A stretch of 64,000 nucleotides of DNA from Liolophura sinensis (Eukaryota; Mollusca; Polyplacophora; Chitonida; Chitonidae): NCBI RefSeq assembly GCF_032854445.1, contig NC_088300.1, positions 21,183,608 to 21,247,607 on the forward strand, read 5' to 3'. Position numbers and translations under genes: made by a program. Within the stretch, counting starts at the first letter, position 1; every line of letters begins with the position of its first letter. The notes beneath the pieces are model-generated. The model was not told where the DNA came from. It searched no databases and saw nothing but the letters and a program-made list of their open reading frames with translations. Positions 24,720 to 36,589 of this stretch are shown here, piece after piece.

Positions 24720-26110
24720 AATTTAGACAGGGGCTTGAGCGAATAGGCAGAAGCGGCTTAAGGAATCCACCGATCGGCGCCATCTTTGATCTTCAAGGGA
24801 AATTGGAAGTCGGCTGGTTAAAATAGGGCCTTGTTCAGTTGACAGTGGGGCGAGCCCTATGGGAGGAACGGATATAAAGGCCGCGGATGATCGAGCCACT
24901 CGACCCACGGAGGCAGAAAAAAGGGCAATATTGGTTCTTTAAGGTGACAGAGGGCTCCTAGTCGGGGACAATCGGTCCCATCAGCTCGCCATACCGGCCA
25001 GTGGAACGGCATTGTGTGAAGTGCGGCACTCCAGAACTCAGGAGAGGCACACGGGAAAACATGGCAAAAACCACACCTTTTGGGGTTGTGTAAGAACAGC
25101 CAGTGGCAATGACTGTGTGAGTGTGACCAGCTCCCACCCCAACGGATATGCCATAATGACTTGCCCACCCTCTTTCCGCTCCACCGTGTTAAGTATGGGT
25201 GGAGGAGCGGGAGAAAGAAAAGGGAGGGACAGAGTTAAATAGACCTGCGACACGAAACCGATACCTTTGATGGTGTCTTATTTAGTTTGCAATCAACTAT
25301 AGATGTAATGTAAGATCTATTATTGGGTGTATGATTGTCCCGAATTCATGACTTCATCGCGGAGGATATATAGCCGGTACTCTTACTAGCGTTAATATCC
25401 ATGTACAAAGAAAACCCTGGAATGTACGAAGTACTCAATCATAAGATCATATTTAAAAAAAGGGGTAAAATGGAGTTACCGTTACTTACCAGATGCGAGT
25501 GTGATTAATCATAGGTAATCAGGATAGCACAGTCACGTGACCCCAGGCGGAATGTCGTCTGCACAGTGAGTTCAGAGATGATGACCAGGTTGTAATTTGA
25601 GAGGAAATGATCGGTAAGATCAGACGATCAAATCAGCCGCCTTCCCCGCCCCTGTCATTGCAGGACCATCTACTCAACAGCCCATGACCAATCTACTTCA
25701 TACCTACACAAGTACGCATCATTGCACGCGACAAATTCTTATCATTTTTCCTATCTCTCACAGTGAACTCTAAGTAAGTAATCGGAATACATCAAAGCCG
25801 TGAGGGTCGTATTTTTTGGGGTCGACCTTTGACTGAACAAAGCGTTGTATGAGATAGATTGAGTGAGTATACGGAGGCAGCCACCGGGGTCTAGCCTTGA
25901 CCAAGCCTCTGTGCGGCTCAGGTGCGCAATCGTTTGATCTCATCACGACTTACCTGTGGCTGGACGGAGCAGTGATCAGGTAGCGTGATGGCCACACGCC
26001 AGTCGCACACAGAAGACGTCGTGTTGTCACCAGCCACAACATTCTGTCGATTTCACCTCATCACGGCAACGGCCAGGTCTCAGCAAGAACACGTGTAAAC
26101 AAAACCACGA
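24720..26110. promoter_or_regulatory. Large regulatory-looking GC-balanced island
   Basis: 24.72-25.25 kb and 25.54-26.10 kb are repeat-free and distinctly richer in G+C than their flanks. They include CACGTGAC (25,533), the palindrome TGATTAATCA (25,502), CTTACCTGTGGC (25,950) and CAGTGATCAGGTAG (25,971). Open frames of 61-103 codons on both strands have no domain. I read this as candidate enhancer DNA; conservation is untested. Confidence 0.3.
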
Positions 26111-27668
26111 CATGCAGATTACTGGAGGACATGACGAAAAGCAAATTCGCTTATCCGCAATATTAGCTCTCACTTTGTCCACAAACAGTCAATGGATACA
26201 TTTAAAAACTGTTAACTGTTACAAGTTTACAGTAGCGTCTTCAGCAGTGGGAAAGCAGGAGAGTGTATTAATAGCTGTAACAGCCAAAAGTATCATCCCT
26301 TAGATTTGTATACTGAAACTTTGAGGAAGTGTTATATTTAACTGAATACAACTACAACACGAGCAACAGACGTAACTGGGAAAGACAAGATAGACTTGTG
26401 AAATTTCATATTTTTGTGTTTTGATTCTAGTCTGGAAAGATCATGATTTACACTGATGAATTTTCAGCGTCACAGAAAATAGGCCTGTTTTGTTGGAAAA
26501 GCTTAGCGGCATCTCATAAAATTTTGAAAGTAAAAAATAGCTTTGTTGTGCTTTATTGTGAGTACACGGTGACGAATGTAGTGGTATGCATTCACTGCAA
26601 ACATGCAATGCAGAAATGTAAGTGGGGGCTTTTGTACGTTCTTGTTTACTATAGATTATTCCACTTTGGAAATAGGACCCATTAATTAGAGACACATTTT
26701 GTAAATTTATTTATTTATTTATTTTAATACAATTGGCTGACTTCGCAAAGTACCTAAACAAACACCAAACACAATACCAAATTCCAATAAGCACGAGCGG
26801 GATTCAAACCTGCGACCTCATTGACCAAGGGGGAGTATATACTTGACTAACTCATGTTGTATTTGCTTACTCAAACAACCCATAACTTGCACTATACTTG
26901 CATTGGACATTTTGCCTTTTGATTATTACATTTTTCACTACTATAGATGAAGGCAAACATTAAATTTCCGTATTTATTCAGTGCTACATTTGCTGATGTT
27001 GGAGCTAGTAATAATTACATGTGCATTAATTTCCATTTTATTTTTTTATTTCAAATTCACGGAACACCAGGATCGCGTATTACGATTTGATTGTACAGAA
27101 GATGACAAATATACGTTAGCAAGAGAGGTGGGGGGAGGGGGGGGGGGGGTAGTGACGGACGTATTGCATGGAGTTAAAACTATCAGTTAAGCTGGAAAAA
27201 GATCACTTTGTATAGAATATATGTCGTTGAAGATATGGTTATCCCAGCAATATTCTTAAGCGATTCTGGCAGTTTATATGCTGCATTTACTGAACATACT
27301 AAAATGTAGAAATATAGATATAGTATATATAATAACGGTTTCATGATCAATTATAGCCTGCCAGCGAAAAAAAAAAATCATAGTAATTTAATATATGATC
27401 TCTTGGGTACTAACAAATATTGTTCAGTTTTGGATATCGATCTGACCCAGATTGGCCGATTTTCTTGGTGGGGACGAGGGGGGAGTGGGGGGGGGGGGCG
27501 AATCTCACTTTTATTTTTTAGGGATAGCCGTCTTGACTGTAACTAGCAGATCCTCATGTATCTCTTTGTATCAGGTAATTTGCATGCTGTTTGCCATTAC
27601 AAATGTGATTAAATCTTTATATGTACATATTTTTTTGTTCTGTTTGTACCCTTTTTGCCTTCCTTTTA
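26111..27668. other. AT-rich stretch with tRNA-like remnant and G-runs
   Basis: At 26,794-26,820 the minus strand reads GAGGTCGCAGGTTTGAATCC, a B-box/T-arm-like segment without the rest of a tRNA, probably a SINE head remnant. G-runs at 27,127-27,150 and 27,470-27,500 could form quadruplexes; they cause the Gly-rich frames there. No gene. Confidence 0.45.
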
Positions 27669-27836
27669 TCGTAAGTTTGATTTATTTATTTCATTTGATT
27701 GGTGTTTTACGCCATACTTCTTTCACTTATACGACGGCGGCCGGTATTGTGGTGGGAGGAAACCGAGCAAAGCCCTGGGGAACCCACGACCATCCGCAGG
27801 TTGCTGATAGAACTTCCAAAGTACTCGTAAGTTTGA
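27669..27836 (-). mobile_element. SINE-like element with 12 bp target duplication
   Basis: TCGTAAGTTTGA flanks the insert at 27,669-27,680 and 27,825-27,836. The 144 bp insert starts with TTTATTTATTTCATTTGATT and GGTGTTTTACGCC, i.e. on the minus strand it ends GGCGTAAAACACCAATCAAA plus an A/T-rich tail. The body has TATACGACGGCGGCC, GGTGGGAGGAAACCGAGC and CCACGACCATCCGCAGGTTG, words shared with copies at 34.4, 42.1, 47.1 and 54.7 kb. It is 5' truncated: the tRNA-like head seen at 45.2 kb is missing. Confidence 0.85.
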
Positions 27837-27952
27837 GATAGGCTTTAATATTGTTCAGTGTTATCACCATTCATAACATCTATCTTTACTTCATCTGTCT
27901 ATCTCAATGTCATCATACGCTGGGCTATATTTCACCGATTACGTGTGACCAT

Positions 27953-28004
27953 TTGCCAGCTATCACGCTGTCGTCGCTGCTCTGGTTTTTCGCTCTATGC
28001 TGTA
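27953..28004 (+). repeat. Short dispersed element, copy 2
   Basis: CTGTCGTCGCTGCTCTGGTT followed by TTTCGCTCTATGCTGTA; about 36 of 43 positions agree with 43,023-43,064 by eye, same orientation. It lies some 120 bp past the SINE target duplication at 27.83 kb and is not part of that SINE. Confidence 0.55.
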
Positions 28005-28730
28005 CGCCTTCATTGTATTACAAGAGACAACCCTGCAGATTTTGCAGTTGTTTGTTTAAACTCAATACCCTATCCAGGGTTTGACTGGAGGTCAAAAATT
28101 GCAAAATTTCGTTAGTTTTTATGCACTTCTTCTGTGGTCTATTTCTTGGTTTAGTTCATATTTCAGATAGGAGAATAAACCCTCACAAGCTGTGATGTAT
28201 GAAAATTTTACTACCGTGGTCACTTGGTTTTCAAAAGATGAATTTCACATCATTCAAATGTCAGTATTCACCCGGCTGGCATAAAAATGACATAAATGTG
28301 TCGAGGGTTGAATAAGTTGAAATGACAAATATACAGATAACCACAGTATGTGACCAAAACTGGTTTATGTCAGCCGTCGGTAAGGCCAGTTCTGAGGTGG
28401 CGACCGAATTACGGAGACCATCTCAAGGTCTCGCGTGACTTTACGTGGTCGTGAGGAATCAGAAGCATCTGTCCGGAGAGGTCAGTCGAGTACATCACAC
28501 ACTACCCATTACGTTACAGTATTGATCACGTACCCGACATCATTATAATCACGGGTAGATAAAATAAAGAATTTCCATCCACTGTAGATTTAAAACTGTA
28601 GCGTCACGGGTTCAAATCTTGACTTATTTGCCCTTGTTTTGTCTCGCGGTTTTGTCGGAGAAATTTTTAGATTCGTGTACCGGAGGTCGATTACAGGAAG
28701 CGCTTTTTGACTATAAGTTGACCTGGTTGT
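28005..28730. other. Non-coding stretch, nothing firm
   Basis: AT-rich, then a GC-richer patch at 28.38-28.48 kb. GGGTTCAAATC near 28,609 resembles a tRNA B box but no tRNA fold is evident; probably a SINE remnant. Confidence 0.4.
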
Positions 28731-28826
28731 TATTTATTGCCATGCACACTCAACAAGTTTTTGCTTATACGAGGCCTGTCAGTATTATGATAGGCGGAAA
28801 CCTGGGTAAACCACCGACCTTTAATT
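28731..28826 (-). mobile_element. Old, degenerate SINE-like fragment
   Basis: ACTCAACAAGTTTTTGCTTA, TACGAGGCCTGTCAGTATTA and GGCGGAAACCTGGGTAAACC follow the same order as the body of the element at 27.68 kb, with many substitutions. No target duplication seen. Confidence 0.5.
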
Positions 28827-29087
28827 GGTAAGTTACTAACATTCTCCAGGTGGTCTTCAGAGTAAGTTATACTGCCAAAATGGCCACAAGAGCGTCGTTG
28901 ACCGCTTATTGTCACCAAAGCACCATGCAAGAGCAGTGACAGTGGGGGAAATGTACAAGTTCTGTGTCCAAGGCTGGGTTTGAACCCACGTCCTGTGTGT
29001 CCTATTGTTTAAAATTGACAGAGCTCTGTCTTTAGAAGGCCTTCTGCGGGCATACCCAATTTCAACAAAGGTCGACAAATAAGCGTT

Positions 29088-29290
29088 ATTTTATTTATAT
29101 GCTTATTTATTTGAGTGTTGTTTAATGTCATACTCAGGATTTTTTCACTAATAATGATGGTCAGTTTTATGGGTGGAAAGTAGAGTACCCACGGGACGTA
29201 CAAATGCACACAGATTGGTATGGTCAGTTTTATGGGTGGAAAGTAGAGTACCCACGGGACGTACAAATGCACACAGATTGGTGCAAGACA
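29088..29290 (-). mobile_element. Degenerate SINE-like copy with internal 63 bp duplication
   Basis: Begins TTTATTTATATGCTTATTTA and GTGTTGTTTAATGTCATACTCA, a diverged tail of the SINE family. Its body is duplicated: a 63 bp unit starting TGGTCAGTTTTATGGGTGG occurs at 29,158 and 29,221 and is identical through about 29,282. The duplication is younger than the insertion, since the two halves match each other far better than either matches the family. Confidence 0.55.
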
Positions 29291-30290
29291 AGTGATATTC
29301 AACGAACTTCAGGCTATATACACAAACGTCGACCGCTACATGTCACAAGTCCCCCACAAGTAATGAGACGAAGGCCTGTTTTGAACCCGCGCAGCCTGAG
29401 TTACGGAGATGTAAACGAGTAATACCAATTTAAAGGTTAACATGGTATAATGGATGGAACGGGTAAGTTTAAATGGTTGCAAGAAAGGAGCAGTGAGCAA
29501 GAATACTTTGTACAATTTAATACTCATTCACATTGATACCAAGGAGATAACTCATACTTTGGGTAGTATACGCATCCAACTCAGTTTCATCGTATAAAAT
29601 AATTCATTATTCTGTAAAGTAATCATTCAGCCATTAAATATTTTTACCTCTGAAAAAGGATATATTTATTTACAAAAAAAGTGCCATCGTGTTTAGCAGA
29701 GAGGTTCTGTCTGGAGTTTATTGTTGTTATGCAACTATACTGAAGCTCTCGGGCTCATTGCGTTGTGTACATTGAAACTCTATGTTTCTGGAACTTTAAT
29801 TTACCATAGAGTATAATTTTAGCATGAAAATCGTAGGATACATCGGTAAGTCGGGTTTTAAGCTAAAGTCAAAACTACTTTGTGAAATCTGGTCAGTTAG
29901 CTATAGCGTAAAAATAGGTTAAAAGAAATGGCTACAAATCTGCCTTGCTGATATATAAACATGAGATAAAATAAAGAACCACAACACTACTTGATGTTTT
30001 CACTAAGGTGTCCACATATGCGTGAACTTAACGGATATAGTTTTTTCCCTGCAGCTGCTATATGAAGTAAAGAAATGTAAGCAAAACGTCTTTTTACGGT
30101 TTTACTGACGTAATGTGACGCATTCGAGCTGGTGTGAGTTGTTGTGGTTGTGTCAAAGTTTAGATTTATGGCCTGTTCGTCTATACCATGCACTTGAGTG
30201 ACTGTTGTTTGTTGTTGTTGCCTATAGACTGCCCGTCGAGGTTCGATTATAGCCGAAACTGACACGTGGTGTGATAGTCACTTAGTACGT
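29291..30290. other. AT-rich non-coding stretch
   Basis: No gene or repeat recognised. CAA/GTT-rich sequence near 30.14-30.22 kb explains a Gln/Thr-rich minus-strand frame. Confidence 0.5.
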
Positions 30291-30960
30291 CTGGGATTGG
30301 TGTGAGCAAACAGACCAACGTTAACAGACAGCGGAAACGGGAGGGATTGATAAGGCAGGTATTTAATGGTAATAGCTGCCGGCCATGTTCTCACTGAACC
30401 GTTTTATCCCGATACGTCATCAGGGAACATGCCTGTGTGGGCCGGGCAGAAGCCCAGGTGAATAATCGACAATTGATGAGGACGGATTCTATTACCTGCC
30501 CCGAAACAATCAATGAAAACAACCAAATGCCACACCCCACTTTGTCTGGACCACTTTGGCCACTTGACCACGTGTGAAAAGACTGCAGTGTTGTGGCTGT
30601 CCGGAGACAGGCCGGAGTGCTTGACCAGGCTGGCCGACACGGGTGTCAGTCGCTGGTGTCCATCCCGAGAAAAGCTGTCACTTCAGTGATTAACAACAAT
30701 TAGTTTCCAATTACTCGATGTACAGGTAAGCCGTGCGCCTGGTCAACCGTGTCAGACGGTTGACAGGAGATGAGAGACATTTAAAAAGACAAACTTTGTG
30801 CAATGGTGAGAATTTGAGGAATGTTTTCACTTGCAAACAGGAGGTGTGAAAACGTTGTTAAATAAACACATTGACTGGATTGAGCTTTTTGCAGCCATCT
30901 CTATCACGGTTCACTTGCCTCATTGAATGGCGCATCACATGGCAGGTATAACAATTGACC
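30290..30960. promoter_or_regulatory. Regulatory-looking island, Sox/homeodomain/E-box sites
   Basis: Repeat-free and GC-balanced. Contains CACGTG (30,569-30,574), AAACAATCAATGAAAACAAC (from 30,504), AACAAT overlapping CAATTAG (30,695-30,703) and CCAATTA (30,707-30,713). The Sox-like and homeodomain-like words sit side by side. Enhancer identity is inference. Confidence 0.3.
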
Positions 30961-31254
30961 CTCTGGAAGCGAAAGTCAACGGCAGATAGCCCTTGTAGAA
31001 TACATATGTACACTCAGCGCTGTGTACAAACACACTACAGACTCTGACACGTCAGCAGTGTCCGACAAATTGTGCAATACATATATAGCTAATTGGGAGT
31101 TAAGTGCTTCCTTCAAAAATGTCAACTGTCGGCATTGTCTAGGTAAACAACTTTGTGCACAGAGAAAATTCACTGAACCTTATTCGCGCCAGGCATGGCA
31201 TATGCCATACTGTATACTATACACAGCTTTTACACGGTCAAATATACATCCTGA

Positions 31255-31605
31255 TCATAAATACCAATTCCAGTTTCCAAAACATGCTATATATCTGTAT
31301 AGGCGTCGAAACAGACATTCGTATTCTAATCGTCAACAATACAGGACCTTCCTGTTCAATGGTCGCAAGACTAATTTCAGACAACTTCAACTCAAACAAC
31401 CACTGAAGTATGAGAAATGGTGAACAGTTTTCAACCACGTTGAAAAAACGTTTGTCAGTTTCTAAATCGTGCACCATGCGTGCTAGTTTATAAGTTGTCG
31501 TTTAATCAAAAATATGTATCTCAGTTATAACTGTGCTTTGATTACAACTGTTCGTATATCCAACGCGGTTATTTTATTCCGCTTGATGCATACGTCCGTT
31601 TAATA
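31255..31605 (-). repeat. Compound dispersed repeat, copy B
   Basis: Left part 31,270-31,385 read on the minus strand gives a clear monomer of the 90 bp repeat: GAAATTAGTCTTGC, then TTGTTGACGATTAGAATACG, AATGTCTGTTTCGACGCCT. Right part 31,463-31,600 aligns with 8,625-8,760. Between them are about 75 bp without a match. The open frames across it on both strands come from the repeat and have no known domain. Confidence 0.6.
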
Positions 31606-31661
31606 AAATGGGGGACTCATTTCTTGTTCAAAGATACGTTTGAAAAATTCTGTCTGTTAAG

Positions 31662-31749
31662 ATGACTCAATAATTATATATAAATGACTCAATAATTATA
31701 TATAAATGACTCAATAATTATATATAAATGACTCAATAATTATATATAA
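31662..31749 (+). repeat. 22 bp tandem repeat, four copies, each with an AP-1 site
   Basis: Four identical 22 bp units start at 31,662, 31,684, 31,706 and 31,728. Each contains TGACTCA, the consensus AP-1 (TRE) heptamer, followed by an AT-rich spacer ATAATTATATATAA. The 22 bp period is close to two helical turns, so all four sites face the same side. It lies about 60 bp right of the compound repeat copy B. Perfect identity implies a recent expansion or constraint. Confidence 0.85.
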
Positions 31750-34434
31750 ATGTTCCTATTGCAATAATTTCAAGCCGTATAAACCAAAATTTCATGATGG
31801 ATTTGAACACGGATGGATATAGACACAGGATGGCGAATATATACTCAGACGGATATATATATAATACTGAACAATTGGACTTGATTATACGACGTGAAAC
31901 ACCAGTCACATAAATCATAAATAAAATGAGTATACAACATTCTATGCCACTGAAATTTGCCGTGTTAGTTCGATATCAAAATACCCATACTTGCCAGTCG
32001 CGATAGTTTTAGCCAACTGAACTGCACTTTTCAGTAAATCTGCAAAAGGCAAATTTGAATTTTATATAACGTATGAGGATTATAAATATCTTTGAGCTTA
32101 ACTTGACCAAATATAGATGAATATAGACAACTATACGTTTACATTGTTTAGGGTTTAATTCTATAGTATAGTTGCGTATACTGTAATGCACACAAGGCCT
32201 GAGCAAAAGAACTCGTTTGTCAAATGAATTTACATATATATGTAGTTGCACGCACAGTGAATTCATGCAGCGTATATATACACACCAGTATATAGTCATC
32301 TTTCAGTAAAATAATCAGATCCCAAAACTGGGCTGTACAACTAAAAATATGAATTATATTTTAAAGTTTACGCAAAATATATAGGCATCAGTTTGCTTGG
32401 TGTGAAAATATTCCCATAATGTTTTTATGATCATGCGCAGTATATAAAGGATAAATAAGATTTCCTGTTACACAGGAAATGGGTAAAATTAGTCTAGAAA
32501 TGGTATCTGATTTGCGCAACTTCAACAGCTTGAAACTATTAGAATAAAATCATAAATGAGACAGATCGGCAAGTATGCATACATACGGAATGGTAAAACA
32601 AAAATAATTCGACTTGCAGAGAACAAAAAACATCTTGCTACTGATGTCTATAGATTGGGCATAAGTGTACCAGAATGAGAAAAGGAAAACGCTAAAACAA
32701 CACATTAGTAAAAATTAATTTACTCTCCAAAGATGAAAAGAAATTGTAACATCGAAATGGTTTTGTGAATGCATATATCATGCTACCTAATAATACCAAT
32801 CAATTTAGTGAATTATCTAATAATTAATAAAAAAAAAATAAAGAAATTGTGCCAGCTATCACGTTTGAATTGGAAAACAGTTGGCTGACATTTTTACCAT
32901 TTGGTGTGTTTTATAATATATCCAATCGCTGAACGAAAAAATTCATTTTATTATCCATTGATCAGCTTGCCCTACATGGATTAACTGCTATATTCGAAAA
33001 TCATCTGGCATCCTTATTTTAAGAAACCTATTTCAAAAAGATCCGGACCGTATACAAGTTACATCGCAGATATTTTGACAATTATGCAACATTCTAGTAT
33101 AGGTAGAATGTAGCATATGATGGATGTACATAGGTGCCGCCATGTATAAATATATGCCCTCCGCTCCCTTCTCTGTTCGTACAAGTAAAGAAATATTCCA
33201 AAGACATGAGATTATTGCGTGAAAACAGATTGATCCAGCTGTGTGTTTAGCCCCAGGTAGATGTCAATAGTATATTGCCCCGAGGGCTAAATGGCCGACT
33301 TACGCCCCACAAAATTCAGTTGAAACTTCGAAGTGCGCGGCTTACATCTTATTTGGCGTGCCAGCTGCTATTATTGTCAAACAACCGGACGATTAACCTG
33401 TCGAATGAAACTGAATACGTTCAACGAAAAACTTATTCTGAGACTAAAGTTGAATACGATATGTTTACATTTCGTGCGTTTGAATGCGTGTCAGATATTC
33501 CAAAAGTTTGTCATAACTCTGACGTGCACAACTGACAGGAGCAAGGCAACTTGTCATGCAACATCAAATTGTAGCACTTCGACCCCTATAATATCCCCTC
33601 TTTGTCAGTAAAACCCTAACTACAAGTAAGTTTTGGATTTTAGTATTTAGGAGTCAGAAGCATCTCTTCAGGAGGACGTCGTTTTTCTTGTTTTATGTTT
33701 TCTTTGTTGTTGCTGCTGAGGATGGAGGCCTTGGTCGTGTGGCGTATGTTTGAAATGCGCATTCGTCAACGGTGGTTATTTATTTTTTTTTGTTCATTAC
33801 TGATCATACTTACCCAAATATATATATACATATAGCCTATACCCTTGTATGTATACATATATATTTATTTTGCTTGATCGCTGTGCTTTAGCATATGTTG
33901 TGTGACTCCTTCGACGTTTTCTCCTTTCATGAGTGGACGAAAATTTCCAAAAGTTTCACAGACGGATGGTCTGTTGTATATAAATATCTTAGCCAATCAG
34001 GTATTAGCGGAATCCAAGTTCGTCATGGATCAGTGGTCTCGTCGTGGTTCTTGAGATCACACGACAAACCATAGGGTGTTTTTTCGTGTGTAAAAACAAT
34101 GCTTGTGTTGTACTGTTCCAAAAATCCATGATTTTCAGTCGGTTTTTTAAATGTCAACGTAATTAAGCGAGATTAGCAAGATGGAAATTGAAAAGTGACG
34201 AGAAATAAATTTATTAAAATTAAAACAAATATTCTGTTTGAAAACATGATACTCTATATTCAGCCTATGTAATTTCAGGACACCTTCACTATATGTCCAC
34301 GTTTGGTGTACATATATCACCTGTCCTTTAGTCTGAACAGGTATATTCAGAATTCACCCAGTTGTGGTACGGAAGAGGGTGTTTAACAGGGAATGGATCG
34401 AGTTGTAATCCATTGGTTACGTAGGCTCTTTTCT
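31750..34434. other. AT-rich non-coding stretch
   Basis: Contains an inverted repeat at 32,460-32,480 (arms ATTTCCTGT and ACAGGAAAT around TAC) and alternating TA/CA runs at 33.81-33.87 kb. Two overlapping plus-strand frames at 33.28-33.61 kb have no domain. No gene recognised. Confidence 0.5.
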
Positions 34435-34548
34435 TCAATTGCTAAGAGTTTCCACCCACCATAATGCTGGCCGCCGTCGTATAAGTGAAATATTCTTGAG
34501 TACGGCGTAAAACACCAATCAAAAAAAAAAAAAATCAATTGCTAAGAG
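34435..34548 (+). mobile_element. 5'-truncated SINE-like insertion with poly(A) and 14 bp target duplication
   Basis: TCAATTGCTAAGAG occurs at 34,435-34,448 and 34,535-34,548. Between them are 86 bp: TTTCCACCCACCATAATGCT, CCGTCGTATAAGTG, TCTTGAGTACGGCGTAAAAC, ACCAATC and then fourteen A. The perfect duplication and clean A tail fix both the orientation and the true 3' end of this SINE family, and show LINE-type retroposition with strong 5' truncation. Confidence 0.9.
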
Positions 34549-35555
34549 GGCAATACACCGCCATGGTATTATTGCAGAATTCTGATAAGGGAGTTAAGTA
34601 ACAATCAAATAAATAACTAAATAAATAAATGTTCAATGAGATGGATACATGCTTCGTTGCATAAGATATATGGTATAAGAATTTTTCTTCATTTCAATCT
34701 TATAACGAAAACAAAATTTATGGTTATTTGCAGACGCGCTTTTCTTAAAAAGTATACTAAGGACATATTTCGCACCACGTGCTTATAGCTGCGAGGCCTG
34801 ACTTACAGCACAATTCCTTGGATGGTCCGAAAAAAGTCTGATTTTTTGTCGCGGTCCAGTATAATGTTTTGCTAAAAAATGCATGGATTGCAAAGATGTA
34901 TCTAACACAACTTCTGATTGGCTGATTATTAGTCGGGGTCCGTGATAGCTCCATCAATCCAAAGCTCGATCGTATGGATCATTCTTAGGCTGCCATTTGG
35001 AGGAAAGTCCCTTCACCACTGCGCGATGGTAAGTCTGATCGCGACGTAGCTTTATAGTTCATGAGTTATTTTTTAAGACTCAAAAGAAGTTTCATTTGGG
35101 TGTTTCTTTTACAACATAACTATCCGGCGGCGCGTGAGAAATCCTGAGCCTTGGAGTATGGGGGTAGGGGTGGGGGCGTTTTGTTTTGTTGTGGAACGAC
35201 TCCAAAATTATTAATATTTTTTTCTAGTGACCTTACAACGTTTAACATTTCTTCTTATCTTATATATATTGGTGTATCCAGTCCTGATGTCGCTTCTTAA
35301 GTTTGTCAAGTGTCCTATTAATATGAGGTGTTAATAGATATAAACTATGACTGATTAATCATGGGTAAAGTGTAAGAAAGCATCCATTGGCTACAAATAT
35401 TCCCTTTTCAATCAGCAGACTCAAAAAATGATTCATTCGGCCAGTATACAGAAATTTCAGTATGTATATATCGTGCTGAAAACATCGCCAAGCTGAATAT
35501 ATGAGCAGTTGAAGTCAAAGCGCAACACAGAGACACCTTATGATTTTCAGATCAC
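34549..35555. other. Non-coding stretch, nothing recognised
   Basis: AT-rich with a GC patch at 34.92-35.06 kb. No repeat or gene recognised. Confidence 0.5.
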
Positions 35556-36585
35556 ACTTAGATATTTTTTGAATATTGGTCCTGCAGTTATTGACCTGGA
35601 ACCGTTATGGTTTCGACGCATATAGATGTATCTACTTGTTTTGGAAATTGGTCTTGATTTGGAACTTGTTCTGTTGACGATTGGTATGTGAATGTCTGTT
35701 TCGAAACCTATTGGTATACCGTCTTTTGGAAATTGGTCTTGCGAGTATTGACCTGGATGTCCACTATGGTTGACGATTGTATATGAATGTCTGTTTAGAC
35801 GTCTAGATATATACTATTTCTGGATATTGGTCTTGCAATTATTGACCTGGAGCCTTCATGTTTCACGATTGTCAAATGAATATCTGCATCAACGCCTGTA
35901 GATGTGTATACTTGTTTGGAAATTAGTCTCGCAATTGTTGACTTGGAAATTGTACTGTTGATGACCGGTGTATGAAAGTCTATTTCGACGCCAATAGATA
36001 CATTACATACTCACAAATTGGTGTATGAAAGTCTGTTTAGATGCCTGTAGATATGTGCTTGCTTGAAAATTGGTCTTGCAATTGTTGACCTGGAACCTAT
36101 ATGTTTCATGATTGTCGTCTGAATTTCTGTGTCGACCCCTGTAGATATGTGTACATGATTTGGAAATTGGTCTTGCATTTGAGGACCTGGAACTTGTACT
36201 GTTGACGACCGATGTATGGAAGTCTATTTCGACGCCTATGTCCCATTATGGTAGACATTTGGTATATGAATGTCTGTTTCGACGCCTGTAGATATATACC
36301 ATTTTTTGGATATTGGTCTTGCAATTATTGACCTGGAGCCTTTATATTTGACGGTTGTGATATGAATGTTTCTGTCGACGCTGATAGATATGTATACTTG
36401 TTTTGGAAATTGGTCTTGTGATTATTGACACAGAACGTCCATTGTGGTTGGTGATTTGTATGCAAATGTCTGTTTCGATGTCCGGTTACACATCAGCTTT
36501 TGGAAATTGGTCGTGCGATTAATTACATGGAACGTTCAGTATTGGTATACGAATGTCTGTTTCGATGCTTAGATACACACCAAGT
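35556..36585 (+). repeat. Degenerate 90 bp tandem array, about 12 units
   Basis: Units of roughly 80-100 bp follow the pattern TTGGAAATTGGTCTTGCAAT, TATTGACCTGGAACC, a variable middle with GTTGACGATTGGTATATGA, then ATGTCTGTTTCGACGCCTGT and AGATATATAC. ATGTCTGTT-like cores occur near 35,690, 35,785, 35,880, 35,975, 36,025, 36,118, 36,217, 36,267, 36,365, 36,463 and 36,550. Divergence between units is high, so the array is old. Single monomers occur at 2.9-3.2 kb and, inverted, at 31.3 kb. Confidence 0.75.
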
Positions 36586-36589
36586 ACTC

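Noticed and set aside
26794-26820. tRNA gene suggested by GGTTTGAATCC on the minus strand
   Set aside because: Only a B-box/T-arm-like piece; no acceptor, D or anticodon arm could be folded around it. More likely a SINE head remnant. The same applies to weak B-box words near 10,355, 17,360, 28,609 and 28,990.
36106-36324. A minus-strand frame containing YKFQVL, close to the WKFQVL end of Otx proteins
   Set aside because: The six residues fall within the degenerate 90 bp repeat (antisense of a TTGACCTGGAACTTGTACTG-like unit), continue without a stop, and no homeodomain or other Otx exon is near. Coincidence.
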